From contig CBDCOR010000010.1 in assembly GCA_965219855.1 (NCBI GenBank), positions 1 through 64,000 on the forward strand: 64,000 nucleotides of DNA, read 5' to 3'. The notes under the pieces were generated by a model. The model was not told the DNA's origin. It searched no databases and was given only the letters and a program-made list of their open reading frames with translations. This document shows positions 17,696 through 26,413 of the stretch, in pieces (within the stretch, counting starts at the first letter, position 1; every line of letters starts with the position of its first letter). The position numbers and the translations under genes are program-made. The stretch is from CAUZIZ01 sp965219855 (GTDB lineage: Bacteria > Acidobacteriota > UBA6911 > RPQK01 > JAJDTT01).

Positions 17696-17989
17696 ATGTC
17701 GATTAGTCGAAAAGCGAAACGCGAGGTCTCCTGGATTCTTCTCTTCCTGAGTTGTCTACCCCTGATCTATATGCTCATCTGGGGCGACGGAGGCTTTCTG
17801 AAGCTGCGCGAGAGCCAACGCGAAGAAGAGGAGCTACTAATCCAGAACCTCGGCCTGCGGCAGGAGTATCAGAATCGCCTCGAAAACATCCATCGAATCA
17901 AAGTGGACCCCAACGAAATCGAGAGAATCGCGCGGGAGCGCTATAACTTCGCCCGCCCCGGCGACATCATCGTGAATCTGCCCGAATAA
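17696..17989 (+). CDS. ftsB: septum formation initiator FtsB/DivIC family
   Basis: The 97-residue protein has an N-terminal cytoplasmic tip, one membrane helix (VSWILLFLSCLPLIYMLIWG) and a coiled coil (REEEELLIQNLGLRQEYQNRLENI). It ends in the conserved PNEIERIARERYNFARPGDIIV segment. FtsB/DivIC bridges the FtsL-FtsQ complex at the division site. The start codon lies 17 bp from the cutA start on the other strand, so the promoters must overlap the opposite coding regions. Confidence 0.9.
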   Translation: MSISRKAKREVSWILLFLSCLPLIYMLIWGDGGFLKLRESQREEEELLIQNLGLRQEYQNRLENIHRIKVDPNEIERIARERYNFARPGDIIVNLPE

Positions 17990-18018
17990 GCCTTTCCGGT
18001 ATTACCTTTCGCTGAGAA

Positions 18019-20028
18019 TCAGTGCCCGACCCGTAATTCAGTCAGCCGCTCCGTCCTCAGCTTCCAACCCTCGACGGGCCCCTTCGAACTGACGACTCCC
18101 AGGAGTCCTCTGTCGAGAAAGCCGACAAAGTCCTCCACGACCCGAGTCAATCCAGGGAAGGTCACGATGATCTCATCCTGCGGCGACACCACCGCATAGT
18201 AGGGCAAGGCAATAGTCCCGAAGCGCTCCTCCTCGAATCGGAGATTCTCCTGGTGCTCCAGTTCCGGACCGTCCGTATACAGCCGAACCAGGACAAACTG
18301 CGCAAAACGCTTTCTCACTTCTGGCAGGGTAAACACGTTGGACTCCATCCAGCGACAGTTGGTGCAGGTGTAGCCCGTGAAATCAACGAACAGCGGACGG
18401 TTTTCTCGCCGGGCCACATCCAAGGCGGCCTGATAATCCGTCAACCATTCGGGTTCATTGCTCTCCGAGTGTCCTCCCAGGGCCGCAATTGAGGCCGGAT
18501 TCCCATAGTCCCGCGGAGGCAGGAACGCATCCAGCTCGCCCAGAGGAAAACCGAACAGCCCACGGAAGAGGTAGATTGCCACGGCACCGAAGAAGATGAC
18601 GGAGAGAATCCGGACCACGCCCAGCGGAGGGTTGGGGCTCTCGTACTCGAAGTGAAACCAACCCAGGAGATAGAAACAGGTCACCAGTGCGATAGACAAC
18701 CAGACCGTGATGAAGACGGGCCGGGTGATCAACTCCCATTGGAAGACCAGATCCACGTTGCTTATGAACTTCAGCGCGGCTGCCAGCTCCAGAAAGCCCA
18801 TGGTGACCTTCACGGAGCTCATCCAGCTGCCGCTCCTGGGCAGCGCCTGCAACCACGACGGGAACAGTGCGAGCAGGAAGAAGGGCGTTGCGAAGACGAC
18901 TGCGAATGCGGTAATTCCCAAGAGGGACCAGAGAAAGTCTCCCTGTACCGCAGCCACCATCAGCGTGCCCACGAAAGGAACCGTGCAGGTGAAGGAAACC
19001 AGAGAGAAGGTAAGCGCCATCAAGAAGATCCCGATCACACCTCCGGTGGCAGATGCCTTCTTGTCCAGGTAGGTAGTCCAGCTCGAAGGCAACCGGATTT
19101 CGAGGGCCCCGAAGAGGCTCAGCGCGAAGACCACAAAGACCGCCGCGATTCCAAGGTTCACGATGGGGCTTGCCGCCAACCGATTGATGCCCCCCAGACC
19201 AAAAAGGAAGGTGAGAGCAAAACCCAGGAGGGTAAAGGTCAGGACAATCCCCAGGCTATATAGAGCCGCATCCGAGAGAGCCTGTTTTCTCGTCACCGCC
19301 TCCCGCTTGGTGAAATAGGAAACGGTAATGGGGATCATGGGAAAAACACACGGAGTGAGCAGGGCGAGAGCACCCCAGATCATTGAGAAGCCCAGGTAGG
19401 CGAAAAGCGACCGCGGTATCGCAGCAGCTGCACCGGGCTCATTGTCGGGATCTCCACTTTCTGCTTCCACCCTCTCGACTGGGGGAGAGGCCAGGCCAGC
19501 AGGCTCCGCTCCCGTGGGAGCCGCGGATGCGGCAACAGCCTCAACTATGACCACCGGGGCTGCCAGAGTATTGGTTTGCGGCGGCAAACAAAGCGTGTCG
19601 CTACAAACCATGAAACGTACCTGGACTTTCAGATCCTTATCGCCTTCGGAAGCGCCAGGCTTTACCTGAACCGGAACCAGAAAGTCGACTATTCCATCGA
19701 AGAACTCAGCATTGATTTCGAAGTTGGGATCGAACTGAACCTGTGGCTCCGGCTGTCGGACCTCGCCAGCCTGAGCAAAGGAGCTGCTCTCGGTGACGCT
19801 AATCGTCGTTTTGATCGGCCCCCCTGGCGGCTGGGTCAGGGAGTAGAGATGCCATCCTTCTTCAATGCTTGCCTTTACAGTCGCATCAAAACGACTGTTC
19901 ACGCCGACCTCTGGTGGTTGCACCACGAGTTCGAAGCGGACTTCATCCTTCCCCCAGGCAAGGCAGGCCAAGGCCAGCCAAAACAGTGGAAGGACCCGCA
20001 TGGGAGCCAACCGGTCAGATCCTTTCAT
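18019..20028 (-). CDS. dsbD: thiol:disulfide interchange protein DsbD
   Basis: The three-domain transmembrane electron conduit carries reducing power from cytoplasmic thioredoxin to the periplasm. It has an N-terminal periplasmic domain with the active pair CSDTLC, a central eight-helix domain with cysteines in TPCVFPM and FTCTVPF, and a C-terminal thioredoxin domain with CTNC (TGYTCTNCRWME). At 669 residues it has the normal family length plus an alanine/proline linker. The annotated start at 20028 abuts a MITE-like repeat. The internal ATG at 20001 (MRVLPLFWLALACLAWG) starts directly at the signal peptide and is equally likely. Confidence 0.95.
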   Translation of the reverse strand: MKGSDRLAPMRVLPLFWLALACLAWGKDEVRFELVVQPPEVGVNSRFDATVKASIEEGWHLYSLTQPPGGPIKTTISVTESSSFAQAGEVRQPEPQVQFDPNFEINAEFFDGIVDFLVPVQVKPGASEGDKDLKVQVRFMVCSDTLCLPPQTNTLAAPVVIVEAVAASAAPTGAEPAGLASPPVERVEAESGDPDNEPGAAAAIPRSLFAYLGFSMIWGALALLTPCVFPMIPITVSYFTKREAVTRKQALSDAALYSLGIVLTFTLLGFALTFLFGLGGINRLAASPIVNLGIAAVFVVFALSLFGALEIRLPSSWTTYLDKKASATGGVIGIFLMALTFSLVSFTCTVPFVGTLMVAAVQGDFLWSLLGITAFAVVFATPFFLLALFPSWLQALPRSGSWMSSVKVTMGFLELAAALKFISNVDLVFQWELITRPVFITVWLSIALVTCFYLLGWFHFEYESPNPPLGVVRILSVIFFGAVAIYLFRGLFGFPLGELDAFLPPRDYGNPASIAALGGHSESNEPEWLTDYQAALDVARRENRPLFVDFTGYTCTNCRWMESNVFTLPEVRKRFAQFVLVRLYTDGPELEHQENLRFEEERFGTIALPYYAVVSPQDEIIVTFPGLTRVVEDFVGFLDRGLLGVVSSKGPVEGWKLRTERLTELRVGH

Positions 20029-20303
20029 ACCAAGTGTTCCATTCCATAAATACGATGATGTTTGTGGCGGGCGCGACGGTGTCGAGGGCGCGAAGCGACG
20101 ACGAAGCCATACCCTTGCGTATTGCCAGGAGGAGCGACTCCATCGGCCCGTCCCGTCGCCACCCGAAGGGCAGAGGGGGTTGTGGACGATCTCTGCGTTG
20201 GTCGTCGTCGAAGATGGCCAAGCATCGTCTTCCTCCTCCTGCCTTGATCTCGCCTCGCAAGCCCCATCTGCAAACGTTCGTATTTACGTTCCAGTGTACT
20301 AAG
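20029..20303. mobile_element. MITE-like repeat with terminal inverted repeats, copy 1
   Basis: About 275 bp nearly identical to 33255-33520. The ends hold CCATAAATACGAT on the left and CGTATTTACG on the right, imperfect inverted repeats more decayed than in the other copy. Both strands are open but the frames are not conserved as protein. It lies between dsbD and pyrC. Confidence 0.8.
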
Positions 20304-20347
20304 GTAGATGAATCACACGGGTTGATAGTTTCGGTTCCTGGCCGCGA

Positions 20348-21637
20348 CTATCGGCCGGACGCAATATCGCGGTGGACAATCTTCCCTCCCACCACGGTCA
20401 AGGCGGCGGCTCCATGAAGCTTCCATCCGTGGAAGGGACAGTTGCGAGCCTTGGAACGGAACTGAGATACGTCTATCGTCACCTCTCGATCCGGATCGAT
20501 GACCGTGACGTCGGCTTCGACACCTTCTTCTAGCGTCCCCTTGCCCAACTTGAGGATCCTGCTGGGATTGACCGTGAACAGCTCTACCAGCCTTCGTTTG
20601 GAGAGCAGCTCGCCCCTCACCAATAGCTCCCAGGACAGAGGAATCGCCGTTTCCATCCCGATGACCCCGCTGGCCGCATCCTCGAAGGGAGCCTCCTTGT
20701 CCAGACGGGTATGAGGTGCGTGGTCGGTGGCGATGGCATCGATCGTCCCGTCAACCAGGCCCTGGATCATGGCCTCCACGTCTTCGGGTTCGCGCAGCGG
20801 TGGCATCATCTTGAAGTTCGTATCGTAGTTCTTGATGTCGTGATCGCTGAGACTGAAGTGGTGAGGTGTAACCTCACAAGTGACCGCAATCCCCTGCTGC
20901 TTGGCTGCACGGATCCAATCCAGCGACTCCCGTGTCGAAAGATGCAGAATATGGACCCGCCCCCCGGTGATACGGCTGAGGATGATGTCCCGCGCAACGT
21001 GCAACTCTTCGGCTGAGCGGCTCAGACCGTGAAGACCGAGCCGGGTGGAAACCGCTCCCTCGTTCATGCTCCCCTGGGCCGACAGCGGCAGATCCTCGCA
21101 GTGATCCAGGACGGGAATGTCGAATATCTTGGCGTATTCCAAGACGCGTCGCATGATCTGGCTGTTCTGAACCGGGTGTCCGTCGTCGGTGACAGCCACG
21201 ATTCCGGCCTTGAACATCTCGCCAATCTCAGCCAGCTCTTCCCCTCCGGAACCTTTGGTGACAGCGCCTACCGGAAAGACATTCACCAGCCCCGCCTCCC
21301 GAGCTCGCTCCAGAATGACTCGGGTGATCGCCTCGCAATCGTTGACTGGGGTGGTGTTGGGCATGCAAACAATGCTGCTAAACCCTCCCGCCGCGGCCGA
21401 TCGGCTTCCCGTGAGAATGGTCTCCTTATCCTCGCGTCCTGGCTCCCGCAGGTGGACGTGCATATCCACGAATCCCGGTGCCACGATGCAGCCGGCCACG
21501 TCGACGACCTCCCACGACTTCTTGGCCTGGATTTTCCCGATCCTAGAGATCTTGCCCCTCTCGATCAGGAGGTCGGCCTGCTTCTCCAGGTCCTGTGCCG
21601 GATCGATGACGGTTCCATGTTGGAGCAAAAGGCTCAT
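20348..21637 (-). CDS. pyrC: dihydroorotase
   Basis: This 429-residue amidohydrolase closes carbamoyl-aspartate to dihydroorotate in pyrimidine synthesis. Metal and catalytic motifs are in place: DMHVHLREPG near residue 59, DDGHP, DHCED, CEVTPHH and ATDHAPH. The length and REPG motif place it in the type I (bacterial multifunctional-like) class. The ATG overlaps the pyrB stop (ATGA), so pyrB and pyrC are translationally coupled in a pyrR-pyrB-pyrC operon. Confidence 0.96.
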   Translation of the reverse strand: MSLLLQHGTVIDPAQDLEKQADLLIERGKISRIGKIQAKKSWEVVDVAGCIVAPGFVDMHVHLREPGREDKETILTGSRSAAAGGFSSIVCMPNTTPVNDCEAITRVILERAREAGLVNVFPVGAVTKGSGGEELAEIGEMFKAGIVAVTDDGHPVQNSQIMRRVLEYAKIFDIPVLDHCEDLPLSAQGSMNEGAVSTRLGLHGLSRSAEELHVARDIILSRITGGRVHILHLSTRESLDWIRAAKQQGIAVTCEVTPHHFSLSDHDIKNYDTNFKMMPPLREPEDVEAMIQGLVDGTIDAIATDHAPHTRLDKEAPFEDAASGVIGMETAIPLSWELLVRGELLSKRRLVELFTVNPSRILKLGKGTLEEGVEADVTVIDPDREVTIDVSQFRSKARNCPFHGWKLHGAAALTVVGGKIVHRDIASGR

Positions 21638-22590
21638 GGCTCAGTTTCCTCGTCTGCACCCAACAAGAGGTAGAGGATCGCCATTCGTACCGCGACCCCG
21701 TTGTTTACCTGCTCCAGAATCACAGAATTGTGCCCGTCGGCCAGATCCGGATCGATTTCCACTCCTCGGTTGATCGGTCCCGGGTGCATCACAATCGCAT
21801 CACGACTCGCCCACTTCATCTTCTGCTCGCTCAAGCCATACAGGTCGAAGTACTCCTTCACGGAGGGATAGAAGACCTCACTCTGCCGCTCCAGCTGGGT
21901 GCGAAGCATCATGACCACGTCGGCCTGGTCGATGGCCTCTTTCAAATGGTAGGTGACCTGCCCCCCCAAATGCTCAAACTCAGGGGGGATCAGCGTGGGG
22001 GGACCGCAGATCGAGACCCGGGCTCCGGCCTTCGACAGCAGGATCGTGTTGGAACGGGCAACCCGGCTGTGCGCGATGTCGCCCACGATCGCGACCCTGA
22101 GACCGCTCAAGGATTCCTTGTGTTCAAGAATCGTATAGGCATCCAACAGGGCCTGGGTAGGATGTTCATGCATCCCGTCTCCGGCGTTGAGAATGGAGCA
22201 GTCGCGACAATACTCCACCAGCATCCGCGGAGCTCCCGCGGCGGAGTGGCGGACCACGATGATGTCGGGGTTCATCGATTCCAGGTTTCGCGCCGTGTCG
22301 ATCAGAGATTCCCCTTTTCCCACACTGCTGGCCGAAACGTTGAGGTTCACGGCGTCGGCGCTGAGGCGCTTTGCCGCAATTTCGAAGGAGGATCGGGTCC
22401 GGGTAGAGGACTCGAAAAAGAGGTTGATGACAGACTTGCCACGCAACGTGGGGACCTTCTTCACCGGACGCGTTGAAATCTCTTTGAAGCTCCGAGCCGT
22501 CTTGAGGATCAGCCCGATGTCTGCCAACGGCATGTCTTCAATACCGAGCAGATGCCTGCTGCTAAGAGAGTTTGGCTTCGAATTCGTCAT
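21634..22590 (-). CDS. pyrB: aspartate carbamoyltransferase catalytic subunit
   Basis: This protein condenses carbamoyl phosphate with aspartate. Carbamoyl-phosphate binding motifs FFESSTRTRSSFE and NAGDGMHEHPTQALLD, and the C-terminal MHPGPINRGVE, are present. The start at 22590 (MTNSKPNSLSSRHLLGIED) fits the family N-terminus. An upstream in-frame GTG at 22662 would add 24 residues of arginine-rich sequence and is less likely. No regulatory subunit pyrI is next to it; with pyrR upstream, control is likely through PyrR. Confidence 0.95.
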   Translation of the reverse strand: MTNSKPNSLSSRHLLGIEDMPLADIGLILKTARSFKEISTRPVKKVPTLRGKSVINLFFESSTRTRSSFEIAAKRLSADAVNLNVSASSVGKGESLIDTARNLESMNPDIIVVRHSAAGAPRMLVEYCRDCSILNAGDGMHEHPTQALLDAYTILEHKESLSGLRVAIVGDIAHSRVARSNTILLSKAGARVSICGPPTLIPPEFEHLGGQVTYHLKEAIDQADVVMMLRTQLERQSEVFYPSVKEYFDLYGLSEQKMKWASRDAIVMHPGPINRGVEIDPDLADGHNSVILEQVNNGVAVRMAILYLLLGADEETEP

Positions 22591-22683
22591 CGCAATACGG
22601 GAAGTCCGATTCTCTCTCTGCGACCGCCTGTTCGCCGCGGGGCCCTCAGATGACTCCCGCACTCGGAGACGCTTCCGTGAGAA

Positions 22684-23241
22684 TCAACGCGCGATCGTGG
22701 ACACGAACACGCCTTCGGTCTCGTCAATGGGAGCAATCCTCACTTCGACCATCTCATTGTCAGCCGTCCCAAGGACCCTTCCGGAGTAGTCGGGCTGTAT
22801 CGGGAGTTCGCGGTGGCCTCGGTCGACCAACACCACCAGCTCGACCTTTCTGGGACGGCCGTAGTCGCTGATGCTTTCAAGAGCCGCCCGGACCGTTCGA
22901 CCCGTGAAGAGGACATCATCTACCAACAGGATCTGCCTCTCGTTCACATCGAAATCAAGGTGAGACTCTTCGACCACAGGTTGGGTGTTGACCAGCGAAA
23001 AATCATCGCGATAGAAGTTGATGTCCAGGATTCCCAAAGGGAGCTCGACTCCTGTTCGCTCTTTGATCTTCGCTTGCAGGCACTCAGCCAGCGGCACCCC
23101 TCGGCGACGAATGCCGATCAGCGCTACCCCATCCAGGTCTGAATGGCGTCCCAACACCTCCCCACAGATGCGGGAAAGGATCTCGTCCATCTCGTCGTGG
23201 GTCATCACTCGGCGCGGCTGATTTGGATTCACGTCTGGCAC
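22684..23241 (-). CDS. pyrR: PyrR, pyrimidine operon regulator / uracil phosphoribosyltransferase
   Basis: This 185-residue protein of the PRT fold contains the PRPP loop ILLVDDVLFTGRTVRAAL and the early motif ALIGIRRRGVPLA. In other bacteria PyrR binds pyr mRNA to promote attenuation and has weak UPRT activity. It is the first gene of the pyrR-pyrB-pyrC cluster, with a GTG start at 23241. I did not identify a PyrR-binding loop in the short leader. The adjacent upstream space is taken by a TIR repeat. Confidence 0.95.
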   Translation of the reverse strand: MPDVNPNQPRRVMTHDEMDEILSRICGEVLGRHSDLDGVALIGIRRRGVPLAECLQAKIKERTGVELPLGILDINFYRDDFSLVNTQPVVEESHLDFDVNERQILLVDDVLFTGRTVRAALESISDYGRPRKVELVVLVDRGHRELPIQPDYSGRVLGTADNEMVEVRIAPIDETEGVFVSTIAR

Positions 23242-23306
23242 CCCAAATGCGCTCGCGATAATAGCATACGGCCTATCGCCTGACCAGCGAGTTTGGACGG
23301 GCGCAA

Positions 23307-23502
23307 TAGCCCGGATTTCTCATCGTCCGTCGTAGCGAGGCGGTGCAAACGCCGCCCTGGCAAGGCTTGCGACCGAGACCACGCGTGGCGAGCCTCCGCA
23401 GTCGTACTCGTACAGTCCGTCGAGGAGGCCGACCGAGCCTAACGCAGCCAAGGCGGATGGTCGCTGCGCCGTAGTAGACTGGCGATGAGAGAGCCGGGCC
23501 AA
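23307..23502. mobile_element. MITE-like repeat with CCCGGATTTCTCATCG ends, copy a
   Basis: This is a 196-bp repeat between the divergent pyrR and pyrK genes. The left end is TAGCCCGGATTTCTCATCG and the right end GCGATGAGAGAGCCGGGCC, a partly decayed inverted repeat. The body matches 25450-25645 and 38444-38607, with shared GGCAAGGCTTGCGACCGAG and CGTCGAGGAGGCCGACCGAG blocks. It encodes no transposase. Confidence 0.85.
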
Positions 23503-23530
23503 GTCCGACGGCTGTGCTATTCTGTCGACC

Positions 23531-24340
23531 GTGAGCCACATCTTGGAGGCAGAGGTCGTCGAAACCTTGCAGCTCGCGGGTCCCAACTTCCTTCTTGCAG
23601 TCCGGGCTCCCGAGATCGCCACAAACGTGAGACCGGGACAGTTCGTCATGGCCTCAGTGGCAGACGGATTGTCGCTTCCCCACCCCCTGTTAAAACGGGC
23701 TCTAGCAGTCTTTTCCGTAGAGCCGGAAGAGGGACTGCCTTCTATCATCACGCTGCTTATCAAAGTAGTGGGAGACGGAACCCAGAGGCTGGCCTCACTG
23801 CTGCCCGATGAGCATGTGAACCTTATCGGTCCCCTGGGGAATGGATTCAGTTCACTGGGCACGCCAGACAGGGTCCATTTGCTCGCCGCGGGCGGCGTCG
23901 GGATCGCCTCCTTCTATCTGCTGGCGGAGGAGCTGCGACGATCGGGACAGGAGGTTCACCTGCTCTACGGCGCGCGGACTGCGCAGGATCTGGTGGGACT
24001 GGAGTACTTCGAGCGGCTCCGGATTCCGCTCCTGCTGACGACCGAGGATGGCAGCGCCGGCGTCAAGGGTCTGATCACCGAGGGGCTGGCCCAGTACCTG
24101 ACCCAGTTCGTTGGTCGAGCCCCCGCACTCTACGTCTGTGGACCCGATCCCATGATGCAGGCAGTTTCGGCCCTGGCCTCGCTTCAACAGATCCCCTGCC
24201 AGATCTCGGTGGAGTCAAAGATGGCCTGCGGATTCGGTGTCTGTCTGGGCTGTACGATTGAAACCGTCGACGCCTATCAACTGGCCTGCAGCGATGGACC
24301 GGTATTCGATGCCGAAAAGTTCATCTGGCAAGAAGGGTAA
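23531..24340 (+). CDS. pyrK: dihydroorotate dehydrogenase electron-transfer subunit
   Basis: This 269-residue flavoprotein/iron-sulfur subunit passes electrons from PyrD to NAD. It has an N-terminal FAD barrel, the NAD-binding segment HLLAAGGVGIASFYLLAEEL, YVCGPDPMM, and a C-terminal [2Fe-2S] site (MACGFGVCLGCTIET and a final C in LACSDG). The FAD-contact motif usually written RP(L/F)S appears as RALA in HPLLKRALAVFSVE, an unusual variant. The start is a GTG, about 28 bp after a MITE-like repeat. It forms an operon with pyrD. Confidence 0.93.
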   Translation: MSHILEAEVVETLQLAGPNFLLAVRAPEIATNVRPGQFVMASVADGLSLPHPLLKRALAVFSVEPEEGLPSIITLLIKVVGDGTQRLASLLPDEHVNLIGPLGNGFSSLGTPDRVHLLAAGGVGIASFYLLAEELRRSGQEVHLLYGARTAQDLVGLEYFERLRIPLLLTTEDGSAGVKGLITEGLAQYLTQFVGRAPALYVCGPDPMMQAVSALASLQQIPCQISVESKMACGFGVCLGCTIETVDAYQLACSDGPVFDAEKFIWQEG

Positions 24341-24409
24341 GGCTCGAGGAACAGTGATGAACGGCCAGCTGAATCCTTCCTCTAGAGCGGATCGGACCAG
24401 GAGCGACCG

Positions 24410-25324
24410 ATGACCGAGAAGGTCAGCCTGGCGGTGAACATTGGGGACCTTCGGCTGAAGAACCCAGTGCTGACCGCCTCCGGCACATTCGGCTACGGCC
24501 TGGAGTTCACTAGATTCTTCGACATCTCCAAGTTGGGCGGATTCTGTACCAAGGGTCTCTCGCTGGAACCCATGCCGGGAAACGCCCCCGAGCGTATCGC
24601 CGAGACACCCGCAGGGATGCTCAATGCCATTGGCCTGGAGAATGTAGGTACCGAGCAATTCCTCAACGACAAGCTTCCGCTTCTGGAAGCCTATGATACC
24701 CATGTCATTGGCAATATCTTCGGAAAGACAATCGAGGAATTCATTGCGATCGTCAAGCGTCTTAATCCCTACCCCAAGGTCAGCGCCTACGAGCTGAATA
24801 TCTCCTGCCCCAATATCGAGCAGGGAGGCATTGAGTTCGGTCACGACCGGGTCCAGACCGACCGTGTCGTCCGAGCGGTGATAAGGGTTTCGGACAAGCC
24901 GGTGTGGGTCAAACTCTCACCGAACGTGACTGACGTCGGCGTCTTCGCGCGGACTTGTGAAGACGCGGGTGCAGACGCGGTCAGTCTGGTCAACACCTTC
25001 GTTGGCATGAGCGTCGATGTCCACCGTCGCCGGGCCGTGTTGTCCAACCGCACCGGAGGCCTTTCCGGACCCGCTATCCGCCCATTGGCGGTGCGCCTCG
25101 TGTACGAGGTGTCCCAGGCGGTAGAGATTCCCGTGATCGGTATCGGCGGCATCGGCACGGCTCAAGATGCCCTGGAATTCATGCTCGCCGGGGCCACCGC
25201 TATCCAGGTGGGCACCGCCAACTTCCACGACCCGCTGGCCTCTCTCAAGATCGTTCAGGGACTCCAGGACTATTGCCAGGAACAACAGATCACAGATATC
25301 AACCAGATCATCGCCTCCGTTTGA
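24410..25324 (+). CDS. pyrD: dihydroorotate dehydrogenase, class 1B catalytic subunit
   Basis: This 304-residue FMN-dependent TIM barrel oxidises dihydroorotate to orotate. It has the class 1 signature ELNISCPN with the catalytic cysteine, VKLSPNVTD, and the phosphate-site glycines GIGGIGTAQDALEFMLAGA. The pairing with pyrK makes it the NAD-linked 1B type. It lies 69 bp after pyrK and points away from the pyrR-pyrB-pyrC operon. Confidence 0.96.
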   Translation: MTEKVSLAVNIGDLRLKNPVLTASGTFGYGLEFTRFFDISKLGGFCTKGLSLEPMPGNAPERIAETPAGMLNAIGLENVGTEQFLNDKLPLLEAYDTHVIGNIFGKTIEEFIAIVKRLNPYPKVSAYELNISCPNIEQGGIEFGHDRVQTDRVVRAVIRVSDKPVWVKLSPNVTDVGVFARTCEDAGADAVSLVNTFVGMSVDVHRRRAVLSNRTGGLSGPAIRPLAVRLVYEVSQAVEIPVIGIGGIGTAQDALEFMLAGATAIQVGTANFHDPLASLKIVQGLQDYCQEQQITDINQIIASV

Positions 25325-25329
25325 GACAG

Positions 25330-25832
25330 CGTAGCTTCGATCTCCAGGTCGAAAGTATCCTTCTTCTTTCGAGCCTTTGCCCTCGCCCTTTCCCTCAAAC
25401 CTGCCTTTGCCTTTGTCTTCCCCTTTCCCCTCACCCTTCCTTTGATCTATTAGCCCGGATTTCTCATCGCTTGTCGTAGCGAGGCGCCGCAAGGGCCGTC
25501 CTGGCAAGGCTTGCGACCGAGACCACTCGTGGCGAGCCGCCGCAGTCGTACTTGTACAGTACGTCGAGGAGGCCGACCGAGCATAACACAGCCAGGGCGG
25601 ATGATTGCGGCGTCGCAGTAGACCAGCGATGAGAAATGCGGGTTAGAAACGCTCTCGGTTGCGGAAACACCCGATGAGGACTGTTCTTGTACAGAGGGAA
25701 AGGAGTAAGGAGAAAGGCAAAGGCACAGGCAAAGGCACGTTTGAAGGCGCGGGCAAGGGCAGAGGCAAGTAGGACGCTAGACAGGTACGGAAACCGCTGC
25801 TACGACTGGCAACGAGAAATCCGGGTTAGAAT
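25330..25832. repeat. composite of polypyrimidine/polypurine arms around a MITE-like repeat (copy b)
   Basis: The gap has no gene. A truncated GTAGCTTCGATCTCCAGG palindrome half opens at about 25331. A C/T-rich run of CCTTTGCC-type units (about 25370-25447) follows, then the 196-bp TIR repeat at 25450-25645 with TTAGCCCGG and GCGGGTTAG ends. A G/A-rich run of GGCAAAGGC-type units (about 25690-25770) is roughly the inverse of the first arm. A lone repeat end AACGAGAAATCCGGGTTAG closes the segment just before the next gene. Confidence 0.8.
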
Positions 25833-25838
25833 AGTCCT

Positions 25839-26411
25839 ATGTTTCGAATTTGCCATCTACTCTTACCGGTTCTGCTCCTGGGAACAGTCGCCGCACAGCA
25901 GCTCAAGAAGCCGGTCGATTCTTCCAGCTGTCACGCCTTTATCGACTACGAAAACATCTGGACAATCGAGATCGTGCGGACCCAGAGTGCCGCGGCGGTC
26001 CCCATATTGAACATCATTACCTTCACAACGGGAGAATGGGATCTTCGAACCGACCAGGTCCATGTATTCGACAAGGAGGGGTCTGAGGCGGAGGTCAAGC
26101 GTTTTTCGATCGATACCGGCGTTGCCGATGATCCCTATAACACTAAATATCTCAAGGTGCTGGGTAACAGCTTCATCGGCGTTGACGTGCTCGGCAAGTT
26201 CGAGGGTTTCGAGGAATCGCCTCGCGTCGCCATCGACCTGGGAAATCTGCGCTTCGAGCTCAAGCCCTTGGATTGCATGTTGTTCGAGAGGATTGTCGGA
26301 CAGATCAACAAGATCAACTTCAACAGCCCCGATATCCAGGAAGACTTTGAAATCCTCAGGATCGAACACCAGGGCAGAAAAGTACCCCGACCCAAGGCCG
26401 GATATTGGTGA
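25839..26411 (+). CDS. secreted hypothetical protein
   Basis: This 190-residue protein has a clear signal peptide (MFRICHLLLPVLLLGTVAAQ, cleavage after AQ or AAQ). The mature part has two cysteines (SSSCHAF and LDCMLF) that could pair in the periplasm and a beta-rich pattern. I do not recognise the family. It is convergent with the lipid kinase gene, the stops being two bases apart. The promoter must lie within or right after the repeat cluster upstream. Confidence 0.7.
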   Translation: MFRICHLLLPVLLLGTVAAQQLKKPVDSSSCHAFIDYENIWTIEIVRTQSAAAVPILNIITFTTGEWDLRTDQVHVFDKEGSEAEVKRFSIDTGVADDPYNTKYLKVLGNSFIGVDVLGKFEGFEESPRVAIDLGNLRFELKPLDCMLFERIVGQINKINFNSPDIQEDFEILRIEHQGRKVPRPKAGYW

Positions 26412-26413
26412 TC

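Noticed and set aside
20025..20302. Several 60-80-residue frames in the MITE-like repeats (also 33193-33573)
   Set aside because: Frames exist on both strands, change between the two copies and start or stop outside the element; the DNA, not a protein, is conserved.
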